The notes under the pieces: generated by a model
What the model was told of the DNA's origin: nothing
Seen by the model: the letters and a program-made list of their open reading frames with translations, nothing else
The model's database searches: none
Assembly: GCA_964419335.1 (NCBI GenBank)
Contig: CAYQOX010000038.1
Location: 1-42,241, forward strand
Length of the DNA stretch: 42,241 nt
Direction: 5' to 3'
DNA from: CAYQOX01 sp964419335
GTDB taxonomy: Bacteria > Hinthialibacterota > Hinthialibacteria > Hinthialibacterales > Hinthialibacteraceae
Made by a program: the position numbers and the translations under genes
Shown: piece by piece, positions 31,683 through 40,743 of the stretch
How the letters are laid out: every line of letters begins with the position of its first letter
How positions within the stretch are numbered: position 1 is the stretch's first letter

Positions 31683-33233
31683 ATGACGCGGTGCCTGACG
31701 ATATTCCTTTTATTGTTTCTTTCGGCCATCCCAGCGGTCAGAGCCCAAGAAAGCGCTACCCAGGAAATTCAAATCACGGTTGACTTCCCTAGTGGCAGCC
31801 TGAGCGATTGGTCTATTCATGAGAATGAGATTGAACTTACTCATGCCGCCTCTTCCGGCGGCATTTGGTATTATTTCCAAATCGAGAATGTTTTAAATAA
31901 AACTCTTACCTTTCATTGGAGAGAAGCCCGTAAAGAATTCTACGATACTCCTTCATTGCCCGCGATTAGTTATGACCAGAAGCACTGGCGATGGATCATG
32001 GATCGTAGTATTCAACCCCATCCGGAAGAAAGTAATCGGCTTCGATATTCCTTCCGCCATACTTTCGCCCGCAATCGTGCCTGGATTGCTTTTACACCCC
32101 CTTTTCCATCAGAGCGTATCCAGCAATTAAGCAAGGAGCATGATTCTCATCCCCACGTCACCGTGCACGAACTGTGCGAAACTCCCTTGCTAGAACAATC
32201 GCTTCCTCTTTTTCATATCACGGATCCTGACGCCAATGAGGAGCGAAAGAAAGGGATTTTGATTCTTAGCCGTGAAGATGCCTACGATAACTCTTCCAGC
32301 TGGATTGCTCAGGGCATCATACGCTTTTTGCTTTCGGATGATCCTGTCGCGGCTGCGATCAAGCGGCGTTGCCATATTCTGGTGATTCCTCTCTTTGACA
32401 TGGATGGCGTTTCACTGGGGCATGCGGTGCATCCCTTAACCCAGGAAGGGAAAAGTGTATTTTGGACAGAAACATGGCCTGAAACGATTTATTCATTTTA
32501 TGAACAGCGAAGTATGAAGGTCTTTCTTCAAAGTTGGAAAGATGAGGGACGGAGCCTGGATTATGTCCTGCGTCTTCATTCCGAAAGTTGGAAGCATAAT
32601 ATCCTGCGGCGGGAATATGCCGGTGAAGAGCAAACGGACGCTCAGGATCAGTGGTTTCTGCAAACCATGGAGGCTACCTTTTTGCCTTGGTTTCGCAATC
32701 TCGATCGGATTCCCCAAGAGACCCGCTTTACCCATATCGCGGGGCAGTTCTTTCCGAAAGTGCTCACCGGCCTTTATGTGAGCGATTACTTTTACGAAAA
32801 AGCCTTTGGTTCTCCGTATACACTTTATAAAAATGAGACCGATCTTGCTATCGAAGGTGAAATGATTATCCGCTCTATCGGCGAACAAATCGGCATCAAA
32901 GCCAGCGATCCCCCGCCTTATTTACATGCTGCCCATATTTATGAACTGGTGGGTAAGTCTTCCCACGCCTTCCACGCCAGTTGTGTGTATCGCGATCTTC
33001 TTGGCCGCGCGCCTGAGTATGTGCGGGTGGTTGTCAATGACACCCCCTTTGAACTTTCGCCTGCGGGTGAGGGACCGTATGACTACCGCCAGGGAGTGCT
33101 TTATACCGGAGCGATCACGGTTGAAACGCCGGAAAATCAACACTATTTTCTCACTTCCAACCAATCGCGTGAGGCGCGGGTGCCTCAATCCGGTTCGCGT
33201 CCCGGTCCTTTTTTACTCACAAACAAAGAATAG
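31683..33233 (+). CDS. secreted M14 carboxypeptidase-like protein with altered zinc ligands
   Basis: The 516-residue product has a signal peptide (MTRCLTIFLLLFLSAIPAVRAQ). Residues 60-110 (WYYFQIENVLNKTLTFHWREARKEF) match the N-terminal beta-domain of cytosolic carboxypeptidase-like M14D proteins. Residues 190-300 match the catalytic core: LSREDAYDNSSSW aligns with the canonical RxHPGETxxSW, then QGIIRFLLSDDPVA, VIPLFDMDGVSLG and RLHSES. The zinc His and Glu appear as Asp199 and Asp202; the third ligand His299 remains. The DLNR motif that fixes the substrate carboxylate is lost. The protein may be a binding protein or have an altered active site. A C-terminal beta-rich region (about 420-500) contains VNDTPFELSPAG. 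Located between the ROK kinase and the phosphohexomutase genes. Confidence 0.7.
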   Translation: MTRCLTIFLLLFLSAIPAVRAQESATQEIQITVDFPSGSLSDWSIHENEIELTHAASSGGIWYYFQIENVLNKTLTFHWREARKEFYDTPSLPAISYDQKHWRWIMDRSIQPHPEESNRLRYSFRHTFARNRAWIAFTPPFPSERIQQLSKEHDSHPHVTVHELCETPLLEQSLPLFHITDPDANEERKKGILILSREDAYDNSSSWIAQGIIRFLLSDDPVAAAIKRRCHILVIPLFDMDGVSLGHAVHPLTQEGKSVFWTETWPETIYSFYEQRSMKVFLQSWKDEGRSLDYVLRLHSESWKHNILRREYAGEEQTDAQDQWFLQTMEATFLPWFRNLDRIPQETRFTHIAGQFFPKVLTGLYVSDYFYEKAFGSPYTLYKNETDLAIEGEMIIRSIGEQIGIKASDPPPYLHAAHIYELVGKSSHAFHASCVYRDLLGRAPEYVRVVVNDTPFELSPAGEGPYDYRQGVLYTGAITVETPENQHYFLTSNQSREARVPQSGSRPGPFLLTNKE

Positions 33234-33374
33234 GGGGAAGGGGCGAGCGGCTCTCTGCATTTTGAAGCTTCCCATGTAAGATACAGAATGCATTGATTCC
33301 AATCGCCCAATCCACATGTTTTACAACAAGACTGCGATCGATTTCTCATAAAAGAAGCTAAGAAAGGAAGACTT

Positions 33375-35615
33375 ATGAACGACGCGATCCTGCAAAAGTG
33401 CGAGGTGGCCATCCGCGACTATATTCAAAAGATGGAAGATGAAATGAAACGCCTCAATCCTGACGGACTCCCTCCCTCTGCGAAGGATTATTTACAAAAA
33501 GCGCGAACCCATGTTCTCCCCAATTTACAATCATGGATGGAAGACCCCTTTATCCCCAATTACTCCGCCAATATTGTCGAAGGTATCCAGGATGCGATTG
33601 AAGCTGAACGCTGGGGAGAGATCATCGATGCGCACATTTCGGAGATTAGCTTTGGTACGGCGGGCATCCGCGGCCGCATGGCTTTTGATAAACCCTCGAT
33701 TCAGAGGTTGGCGCAGGATGGCCCCACCGCGCGGATTCTCAAAGGGCCTGCCACGATCAATGATAAGGTCCTGTTGCTCAAATCTGTGGGTGTCGCTCAG
33801 TTTATGAACGACCGGGGGATGAGCAAAATCGTGATCGGGTATGACAGTCGCATTTGCGGGCAGGAATTCGCTCGACTCATCAGCCGCTTATTTCTTGCTT
33901 ATGGTTTGACGGTTTACTTATTCGATGAGCCTTGCCCTTATCCAGAACTGACGTTCGCGGTACCCCATCTTCGCGCCGATGCGGGCATCCTTATATCCGC
34001 CAGCCATAATGATTATCGTTATAACGGGTACAAGGTTTCTTGCGGTAATGGCTCTCAGTTTAGTCTTGAAGACCGAAAGACCATTGTCGAGGATTACATT
34101 AGTAAGGTTACGCCTGCTGATATAAAACTTATCCCTCTGGAGGAGGCGCCGAGTGATGCTCTTTGGTTTTTGGGTGGTTCCGCTCCGGTCGAGGGGGTTG
34201 AGTATTTCAATCACGAAGACCGTATCCTCGATATGCATACCCGTCACCTGGAGCATGTGAAAAAGTTTGTGTCCCGCGACGATCTGCTCGCCAATCAGGC
34301 GAGCAGCGGCAAGCCTCTCAACCTTGGCTTTTGTGCCTATCATGGGGCGGGACGTAAAGCGGTGCCCCGACTGCTTACCGAGGTGGGCTTTACGAACATC
34401 TTTCCCATTCAAAAGTTGAATCAACTCGATGGTTTCTTCCCCTGTTTCAATAGTGAACCCGGTCACGAACAGCAGCCCGACCCCGGAGATTATCGCGCTG
34501 CCGAGATCGCAGTGCAGGCGTTTCACGAGGAATACCCGGGAAAATTTGAGGATCTCGATATCCTTCTGGGCACCGATCCCGACGCTGATCGCTGCGGCTT
34601 GATTGTCAAAGTGCCTGAGGAGCAGCGTGAACTCTATGATGGGAAAGATTACACTTTGCTGCCCGCGGATGATCTCTGGGCGTTAATCCTCTGGTACCGC
34701 TTTCAGCAGGAAATCGAGGAATACGGCGCAGTCCAAAATCCCGAACAGCGTTTTATTTCACTTTCCCACACCACCAGCGACGCGCTTACCAAATTGGCGA
34801 TGAAGCATGGCCTCGGAGTAACAAAAAGCTGGGTTGGTTTCGCCATGCTGGCGATGTGTACCAATCTCGCCTGGAGAGGGGAGCCTTTGCCTCAGGTCGA
34901 GGAAGGCCGGCCTGATCCAACCAAGCCGGAATGTCATCCCTTTATGCACTCCTGGATCGATATGAATAACGGCCAGCGGAAATACAACATCGCCTGTATG
35001 GAACAAAGCAGTGGATTTTCCATCCTTGGCGGGCCACCCAAAGATGATGTTTCCTTGGGAGAAGGCGGGCATGTGCGCGATAAAGACGGGACTTTGGCCG
35101 CCTTGCTTCTTGCTGAAATTGCGGCTTATGCCAAAGAAAAGGGGACGACTTTGTTTCATCTCATCGATCAGAACATCTTCCTCGATCCGGAGGTGGGTTT
35201 GTTTCTCAACTATTATGAACCTGATCCTTTGGATGGTGAATATGATGGCATGGAAGGCTACATCAAAAAGCGCGAAGTCATTCAAAACATGCTTCAGTTA
35301 AAAAACGAATGTGAAAACGGCCAGGTTGAGCTCGCAGGTCTTCCGGTGCAATCCACCGCCATGTATTGGACGGGTAAATACGATGCCGCTAATTTTGAGG
35401 GTTTTCCAGATGAGGGCATACGTTTTTACTTTGATCAGGAGAAGTGGAATTACCTCACGTTTCGCCCCTCGGGTACTTCTAATGCTTTACGTTTCCATTT
35501 GCAGTTACACCGCCCCGGGGTCACCAAGGATACGCTCATTTGTGAGAAGAAAGCCATTCGGGAAAAAGCCAAGGAGGTGGTCGCCGATTTGCGTAGGCGA
35601 GTCGGCGCTGTTTGA
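33375..35615 (+). CDS. phosphohexomutase (phosphoglucomutase/phosphomannomutase family)
   Basis: The 746-residue protein has the alpha-D-phosphohexomutase signatures: FGTAGIRGRMAFD, the phosphoserine loop ILISASHNDYRYNGYK with catalytic Ser210, the metal loop LLGTDPDADRCG (D401, D403, D405), and a C-terminal phosphate-binding FRPSGTSNALRFH. It interconverts glucose or mannose 1- and 6-phosphates through a bisphosphate intermediate. It is longer than the roughly 550-600 residues of PGM2-like enzymes. About 90 residues precede the substrate-binding FGTAGIRG, and the C-terminal half also appears expanded (for example VEEGRPDPTKPECHPFMHSW). Hence glucose versus mannose specificity is not assigned. 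It starts with AGGAAG at 33364-33369. It may serve glycogen, cell-wall or exopolysaccharide precursors. Confidence 0.88.
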   Translation: MNDAILQKCEVAIRDYIQKMEDEMKRLNPDGLPPSAKDYLQKARTHVLPNLQSWMEDPFIPNYSANIVEGIQDAIEAERWGEIIDAHISEISFGTAGIRGRMAFDKPSIQRLAQDGPTARILKGPATINDKVLLLKSVGVAQFMNDRGMSKIVIGYDSRICGQEFARLISRLFLAYGLTVYLFDEPCPYPELTFAVPHLRADAGILISASHNDYRYNGYKVSCGNGSQFSLEDRKTIVEDYISKVTPADIKLIPLEEAPSDALWFLGGSAPVEGVEYFNHEDRILDMHTRHLEHVKKFVSRDDLLANQASSGKPLNLGFCAYHGAGRKAVPRLLTEVGFTNIFPIQKLNQLDGFFPCFNSEPGHEQQPDPGDYRAAEIAVQAFHEEYPGKFEDLDILLGTDPDADRCGLIVKVPEEQRELYDGKDYTLLPADDLWALILWYRFQQEIEEYGAVQNPEQRFISLSHTTSDALTKLAMKHGLGVTKSWVGFAMLAMCTNLAWRGEPLPQVEEGRPDPTKPECHPFMHSWIDMNNGQRKYNIACMEQSSGFSILGGPPKDDVSLGEGGHVRDKDGTLAALLLAEIAAYAKEKGTTLFHLIDQNIFLDPEVGLFLNYYEPDPLDGEYDGMEGYIKKREVIQNMLQLKNECENGQVELAGLPVQSTAMYWTGKYDAANFEGFPDEGIRFYFDQEKWNYLTFRPSGTSNALRFHLQLHRPGVTKDTLICEKKAIREKAKEVVADLRRRVGAV

Positions 35616-35694
35616 TACTTCACGCTGACAAGCGCTTAAAAGCAAAGTATAATAAAGCCGGTCACAAGTAAAAAATAAGCAAGTGTAAAGTGAG

Positions 35695-35736
35695 AGGGTT
35701 GTTCATCCAAATTTTGATAAAAAGAACAACCCTTTG
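35695..35736 (+). terminator. intrinsic terminator after the phosphohexomutase gene
   Basis: AGGGTTGTTC (35695-35704) pairs perfectly with GAACAACCCT (35724-35733) around a 19-base loop; the tail is TTGT. The loop is unusually long for a terminator. Confidence 0.6.
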
Positions 35737-35792
35737 TCATACAAGAGACAGATGAAAGTATTAATTTAGTTACTCACAGATAAGGGAACCTC

Positions 35793-36377
35793 ATGAGCCG
35801 CATTTGGAAGAAAAAGACGAGTCGGTATATCGCTCAATATCCTGTGTTTCGATTACGTGAAGATTTATGCGTCTCTCCCCGGAATGGAACCGAGATGCCG
35901 GTTTTTATCCTCGAGACCAGCGATTGGATCAATATAATCCCGATCACGACCCAAGGGGAGGTGGTCATGGTACGTCAGTTTCGTTTCGGGGTAGAAGAAG
36001 TCACCCTGGAAATCCCCGGCGGCTTAGTGGATAATACCGATGTTTCCGCCAATGAGGCAGCCCGCCGGGAGCTTCTTGAAGAAACCGGCTACGATTCGGA
36101 ATTTATCACCTATCTTGGGGGGGTGCGTCCCAATCCCGCCATATTTAGCAATACCTGTCATATTTTCATTGCTCAAGAGGTCACTTTGAAGCAAGAGCAA
36201 AATCTTGACGATGGAGAGGATATTCACGTAGAAAAAGTCCCGCTGGATCAAATCGATGAATTAATACTCAATGGAACCATCGACAACGCGTTGGTCTTAA
36301 ATGCGTTTCACATGTTTGATCTTGTCCGGCGGCATAAACCCGATTTACTACAAAGTGGTTCTAACTATAATTTGTAA
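35793..36377 (+). CDS. Nudix hydrolase, ADP-ribose pyrophosphatase-like
   Basis: The 194-residue protein has a Nudix box at about residues 76-100: GGLVDNTDVSANEAARRELLEETGY. The REL-EE-G core is complete, while the first acidic position is Asp in a slightly longer loop instead of the usual Glu in GX5E. NIIPITTQGEVVMVRQFRFGVEEVTLEIPGG is typical of ADP-ribose/NDP-sugar hydrolases, and RPNPAIFSNTCHIFIAQEV follows. It would cleave the pyrophosphate of ADP-ribose or nucleotide sugars with Mg2+. The start has no strong ribosome binding site, but the length agrees with the family. Confidence 0.87.
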   Translation: MSRIWKKKTSRYIAQYPVFRLREDLCVSPRNGTEMPVFILETSDWINIIPITTQGEVVMVRQFRFGVEEVTLEIPGGLVDNTDVSANEAARRELLEETGYDSEFITYLGGVRPNPAIFSNTCHIFIAQEVTLKQEQNLDDGEDIHVEKVPLDQIDELILNGTIDNALVLNAFHMFDLVRRHKPDLLQSGSNYNL

Positions 36378-36418
36378 AAAGTAAAAAACATCTGTATTTT
36401 TCGGGGAAACAAAAGTAC

Positions 36419-36820
36419 ATGCCACATTTCGATCGTCATTTTACGTTACGCGAAGCGAATCGGCTCATTCCGCGCATTCAAGAAGTTTTTCAACAAATCA
36501 GCCAGCTCATTGATACGGCGCGCGGTCATGCCCCCAATGCCCAAAAAATCACGATGGGACGCACGAATGGTTCCCAAAACAAAAAGAAGCAACAGCATCA
36601 GCATGTTCTCGATCAAATCAATAAGTTAATCTCAGAAATCACTGACCAAGGGATTGTGATTCAGGATGTCAACCGGGGCTTGGTTGATTTCCCAGCTTAT
36701 ATACAGGGCGAAGAGGTATTTCTCTGTTATGAAATCTCGGATGGTGATTCCATTCAGTATTACCATGACCTCAACGCTGGTTATGCGGGACGCCAGCCAA
36801 TCCCCGAGGATATGGAGTAA
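36419..36820 (+). CDS. DUF2203 family protein
   Basis: The 133-residue protein has the DUF2203 pattern: HFTLREANRLIPRIQEVFQQI, a helical middle part, and GIVIQDVNRGLVDFPAYIQGEEVFLCYEISDGDSIQYYH followed by AGYAGRQPIP. The family is widespread and uncharacterised. The middle section (N-A-Q-K to Q-H-Q-H) is Lys/Gln/His-rich and longer than in many members. It is downstream of the Nudix hydrolase gene in the same direction and convergent with the orphan secreted protein gene, with a two-base gap. Confidence 0.8.
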   Translation: MPHFDRHFTLREANRLIPRIQEVFQQISQLIDTARGHAPNAQKITMGRTNGSQNKKKQQHQHVLDQINKLISEITDQGIVIQDVNRGLVDFPAYIQGEEVFLCYEISDGDSIQYYHDLNAGYAGRQPIPEDME

Positions 36821-36822
36821 CC

Positions 36823-37563
36823 TCAGCGTCTTTCCAGTTTTACCCCCACGATGAGATGCTTCTCGACTCCGGTGGTTCCACCCCCCTGAAGCGATGAACC
36901 AGCCGAAAGGGTATTCGAACTAGGTTCATTACGGTTATTTAATCGTATCGAAACCCCGCCGAACGCTTCCCAATCCTTTTTCGTCAAGATCGCGGCAGCG
37001 CTCATAAGAGGGAATAAGGGCTTCTTCCCCTGCTTTTTGATCGTCTCTTCCACCCCCATTACTGGAAATGAATCATCGGCTTCACGGTCTCGTCGTCTCT
37101 CGATTTGCCTTTCGGGTTCTTCTTCCCGATTGGATTTAAGTCGAGTTCCAAGAAAATACCGTGTTTCTGAATTATCTTGCGGTGGGACATGATAAATCTC
37201 TATCTTCGCCTTAAGCGCTTCCCCTTCTTGTGCCGTGCCTTTGGGAATGACTCGTACATAATGCTCGGGAAAAATCCGCGCTGAGATTTCCTCATCGCTA
37301 AACAGACTCAAGCGGATGGTATAGGCGAGTTGATAGGAAGCAAATTGAAAGGAACTCGTCAGCAAACCCTGCATATCCGCTAGTTGAGGAGGTACGGTCC
37401 CATAAAAACCGGTTTTCCCCGCGAAAATCACACGTAACTGCAAGCGATAGATTTGATCTGAACGCTCACGCCTCTCGGAGTCTGGGTTTGCCTCCTGAGC
37501 AAAGGCGCCTCCGCAAAGGAGAATAATCAACAGCCCTATGTTTAAAGAAATCAATCTTATCAT
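36823..37563 (-). CDS. secreted protein of unknown function
   Basis: I do not recognise this 246-residue protein. It has a signal peptide (MIRLISLNIGLLIILLCGGAFAQ), a beta-rich part (about 35-150, with LQLRVIFAGKTGFYGTVPPQLADM and YQLAYTIRLSLFSDEE), a charged Arg/Glu-rich linker (about 140-165, REEEPERQIERRRDREAD), and a C-terminal part (about 165-246) ending VGVKLERR. The layout suggests a periplasmic protein; the beta-rich segment and IFAGKTGFYG-like phrase give no firm family. Conserved gene neighbours are not evident. Confidence 0.65.
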   Translation of the reverse strand: MIRLISLNIGLLIILLCGGAFAQEANPDSERRERSDQIYRLQLRVIFAGKTGFYGTVPPQLADMQGLLTSSFQFASYQLAYTIRLSLFSDEEISARIFPEHYVRVIPKGTAQEGEALKAKIEIYHVPPQDNSETRYFLGTRLKSNREEEPERQIERRRDREADDSFPVMGVEETIKKQGKKPLFPLMSAAAILTKKDWEAFGGVSIRLNNRNEPSSNTLSAGSSLQGGGTTGVEKHLIVGVKLERR

Positions 37564-37833
37564 CGCTAGATCCTTCCTAACAAATCTCAGATAGTGATAA
37601 AACAGTGTTTTAATTGCTCCTCTATTTTACATGAATTAGAATGCACTCGCTATTTTTATTTCAATTAATTTCATTTCAGAACAATCTATAAAAAAAAGAA
37701 AATAATGATGTGAAAAACCGAATAAATTATATTTATTATAATTTTTCTTATTTTAAATTGAACACATTGAACGGGATACACCTTGTATATAAGATTTGCT
37801 TAATCATAAATCCATTTTTTAGGAGGTATTTGT
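37564..37833. other. AT-rich spacer upstream of the second LamG gene
   Basis: This is strongly AT-rich non-coding DNA. A possible promoter uses TATAAG at 37788-37793 as -10, with TTGAAC at 37767-37772 only 15 bases upstream, a short and weak arrangement. The ribosome binding site GGAGG lies at 37822-37826. No gene is seen. Confidence 0.45.
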
Positions 37834-39867
37834 ATGAAGAGAGTGAATTTGTATTGTGTTTGTTTGTGTCTCGGTGCTCTTATATGTGCACCTGCTGTTC
37901 TGGCTCAAGAACCAGGGGATGTTTACATGTGGGAGTTTAACGAAGGGAGCGGCACCACGGTCACCGACAATAGCGGTGAATTCGTCGCGAGCATAGGGGT
38001 TTCTGTCGATCCTGAAATGTTCACGGCGTCTTCGGATGATTCACCCTCGGGTGCCGCAGGCGATAACTCCTTGGTGGTCAACGGTGGCTTGGTCGTTGAC
38101 GATTCAGCCGAAACCCTGCTCGATCTCCAAGAAGGGCCCATCACCATCGAAGCCTGGGTTAAACCAGACGAACTGGGTGGCTGGACAGACATCATGCGTT
38201 ATGGTCTTTCCTACAAACTTGGTTTCGCCGAGGACGCTTTGGTATTCACCTTCTTGGGTGTGGTCGACATAGTCACTGAATTTACCGTGGAACCTGATGG
38301 AAATTGGCACCATTACGCCGTTTCCTGGGAACCGGGTGTTGGTGTGGAATTCTTCTGGGATGGTGCGTTTGTTGAGTTTATCGAGGAAACGCGTGCTCCT
38401 CAGGATATGCAAAACAGCCTCCTCACCATCGGAGTCTCTGAATCAGGCGGTAGCATCTTCCCCGGCTTGATCGATCGTTTCCGTATTCATAATGCCGTCA
38501 TGGGCGAAGAACAATTGGATAGCGATCCCGCTTCTCCGGCTGTTCCATTGGATTCCACCATCGTTTCCTACAACTTTGATCGCGATGGAATTCCTTACGA
38601 AAATGAAATGGAGGCAGAACTTCCGGCAAGCGATTTGGAGGAATACATCAGCGAATCCACTCGTCCTGAATTCAGTTCTGATACTCCTACAGGCGAGGAA
38701 GATGATTATTCCCTCTACTTTGATGGCAGCGACCGTGTGATCTTCACCGACGAACAAGACATTATGCAGTTTGTTAACGAAGACTTTTCTTTCGAAGCCT
38801 GGGTCAAATTTGACGCGGAAGAACAAACCTCGGAACGTCCGGTCCTCTTTGCTTATGGAATCGGTGGTCAGAATGGTTATTCTCTCTCCTTCCGCGCTGC
38901 AGGGGATAAGCCTGTTCCTTCGGATGAATCCCCCTCGGGGCAGGAAGGCGATCGTTCTGTCCATCCCAAGAGTGGTTTGATTGTAGAGGATAGCGAAGAA
39001 CCCGTCCTCGACATTCTCGAAGGCCCTATGACTATCGAATGCTGGGTTAAATTAGATAGTCTTGAGGGCTGGACTGACATTGCCCGGTATGGAAATTCTT
39101 ATAAAGTAGGCTATCACGACAATGGAAATCTTGTATTTACTTTCTTTGGCGCCATCGATTTGGATAGTGAATTTGCCGTAGAAGTCGATGAAGCATGGCA
39201 TCACGTGGCTTATGTTTGGGAACCCGGCATTGGCGTTGACTTCTATTACGATGGTGAATTGGCGAGTCATGTGGATACCGAGGCCTCTTTTCAGGAAGTT
39301 GCTTACAATGCCCTCAACATTGGTTCGGATAACAACGGTGGAAGTGCCCTCGACGGTTTGATCGACCGCTTCCGTCTCCACCAGGAGGTGTTGGATGCTT
39401 CTCAACTCGACAGCGATCCCAACAGCCCCAAAGAGCCGTTGGATAGCACTCTTGTGGCTTATAACTTCGACGAAGAGGATGAGCCTTATTCCAACTTGGC
39501 CGAAGCGGACCGTCCCGCCGAACGTCGTTCTAAAGGCAACACGATCACGGTCACGACCTTTGGCATCATTGATGCGCACTCCGATGTCGTGATTCCTGAT
39601 GATGGCGGTTGGCACCACATGGCGGCTGTTCATGAAGACTTGCTCGAATTCCGCTTTTATGTGGATGGCGAGCTGGGAGAAACCATGCCTTATGATGGCG
39701 GTGTACGCTTTGCTGAAGTCTACGACTTCATCATCGGTTCTGAAGCCGGCGGCGGCCATCCTTATACGGGTTTGCTCGACCGAGTGAAAGTAACCCGCGG
39801 GGCATTAAACGAAGGCGATTTGGATTACTTCGAACCTGTGGGAATCGAAGAGTGGAGTCTCTTCTAA
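37834..39867 (+). CDS. secreted LamG-repeat protein with a nested domain
   Basis: The 677-residue protein has a signal peptide (MKRVNLYCVCLCLGALICAPAVLAQ). A first LamG-like domain covers about 28-235. A second LamG starts near 270 (DDYSLYFDGSDRVIFTDEQD) and is interrupted after GYSLSFRAAG (about 357). A further copy of the first domain (about 360-563, SDESPSGQEGD to EADRPAE) is placed there, and the second domain resumes at about 567 with KGNTITVTTFGII and runs to about 665. WVK, HH-A and LLDR or LIDR sequences repeat in all copies. Such modules bind glycans or adhere to surfaces; no catalytic site is obvious. The protein ends VGIEEWSLF, similar to the end of the LamG protein at 6365. A GGAGG site precedes the start. 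Confidence 0.85.
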   Translation: MKRVNLYCVCLCLGALICAPAVLAQEPGDVYMWEFNEGSGTTVTDNSGEFVASIGVSVDPEMFTASSDDSPSGAAGDNSLVVNGGLVVDDSAETLLDLQEGPITIEAWVKPDELGGWTDIMRYGLSYKLGFAEDALVFTFLGVVDIVTEFTVEPDGNWHHYAVSWEPGVGVEFFWDGAFVEFIEETRAPQDMQNSLLTIGVSESGGSIFPGLIDRFRIHNAVMGEEQLDSDPASPAVPLDSTIVSYNFDRDGIPYENEMEAELPASDLEEYISESTRPEFSSDTPTGEEDDYSLYFDGSDRVIFTDEQDIMQFVNEDFSFEAWVKFDAEEQTSERPVLFAYGIGGQNGYSLSFRAAGDKPVPSDESPSGQEGDRSVHPKSGLIVEDSEEPVLDILEGPMTIECWVKLDSLEGWTDIARYGNSYKVGYHDNGNLVFTFFGAIDLDSEFAVEVDEAWHHVAYVWEPGIGVDFYYDGELASHVDTEASFQEVAYNALNIGSDNNGGSALDGLIDRFRLHQEVLDASQLDSDPNSPKEPLDSTLVAYNFDEEDEPYSNLAEADRPAERRSKGNTITVTTFGIIDAHSDVVIPDDGGWHHMAAVHEDLLEFRFYVDGELGETMPYDGGVRFAEVYDFIIGSEAGGGHPYTGLLDRVKVTRGALNEGDLDYFEPVGIEEWSLF

Positions 39868-39881
39868 GCATGATTGATTAC

Positions 39882-39910
39882 GGGGGAGGCTTTTACGTCT
39901 CCCCCATTTT
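39882..39910 (+). terminator. intrinsic terminator after the second LamG gene
   Basis: GGGGGAG (39882-39888) pairs with CTCCCCC (39899-39905), followed by ATTTT. It ends the LamG transcript before the pseudopilin gene. Confidence 0.75.
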
Positions 39911-40027
39911 GATCTTCATTTTTTTGTGATTTCACTTTTTAGGGGTTGGATAGTTGTGATAAAATAACGATTGATTTTTTATTCCTATGGAGTGTCTGCT
40001 TATATCACGATTAAGGAAAGGATAAGC

Positions 40028-40624
40028 ATGATTCACATGAAAAAAGGATTCACTTTGATAGAGTTGCTCATCGTGGTGGCGATCATTGGGATTCTGGCAG
40101 CGATTGCGGTCCCCAATTTTCTCAATGCCCAAATCCGTGCGAAAATTGCTCGTGTAAAAGCTGACCAAAACGCCTATGCCATGGCGATGGAACAGTATCA
40201 ACTTGACAGCGGCGGTCATTTTCCCCACCAAGATCGCATTTGGAAACTTACGACTCCTGTTTCTTATATCGCGGGACTTAATCCCGATCCCTTTGCTCCG
40301 GCGGTTCCGGGACGCTTTGATTTTATCCACCGATATGACCCTTTTTACTTCATTACGACACAACCCGATCCCAAACCCATTAACCAAAACCTGGTGGCCG
40401 ATTTTAACATTTGGACAGGTTATCCCAATCAATGGACGGGAGGCCAAAACGATCAAACCTACGCTGGGGTTGTTCGCTACCAAATCCGGAGCATCGGTCC
40501 CAACCGCTGTAATGAATACGGTATGCGTTTTGATGCTTCCAATGGTTTGAATAGCAATGGAGACATAAATTACTTCGGCCCCGGAAATCTCGATCGGGAG
40601 TATGGAGGTCATGCAGGCGCTTAA
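40028..40624 (+). CDS. type II secretion/type IV pilus-like pseudopilin
   Basis: The 198-residue product starts MIHMKKGFTLIELLIVVAIIG, with a type IV prepilin peptidase site after Gly7 and the conserved Glu five residues into the mature chain. A long hydrophobic helix leads to NAQIRAKIARVKADQNAYAMAMEQYQLDSG, followed by a globular domain with a C-terminal IGPNRCNEYG...NGDINYFGPG stretch. Such proteins assemble in the inner membrane into pseudopili or pili. This single-gene, large-pilin style is frequent in planctomycete-like and Hydrogenedentota/Sumerlaeota genomes. The ATG at 40028 follows AAAGGA about six bases upstream; MKKG at 40037 is an alternative start. Confidence 0.88.
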   Translation: MIHMKKGFTLIELLIVVAIIGILAAIAVPNFLNAQIRAKIARVKADQNAYAMAMEQYQLDSGGHFPHQDRIWKLTTPVSYIAGLNPDPFAPAVPGRFDFIHRYDPFYFITTQPDPKPINQNLVADFNIWTGYPNQWTGGQNDQTYAGVVRYQIRSIGPNRCNEYGMRFDASNGLNSNGDINYFGPGNLDREYGGHAGA

Positions 40625-40743
40625 ATCACTTACCTTCCTCTCATAGCACTGGGAGTTTTTTTTCTCTCCTACTATAATTCTTGCTTGCGAACGTACCCCG
40701 GCTTGGTCTGGGGTTTCTCTTTCTTTGCGAGGCAAGAACGATT

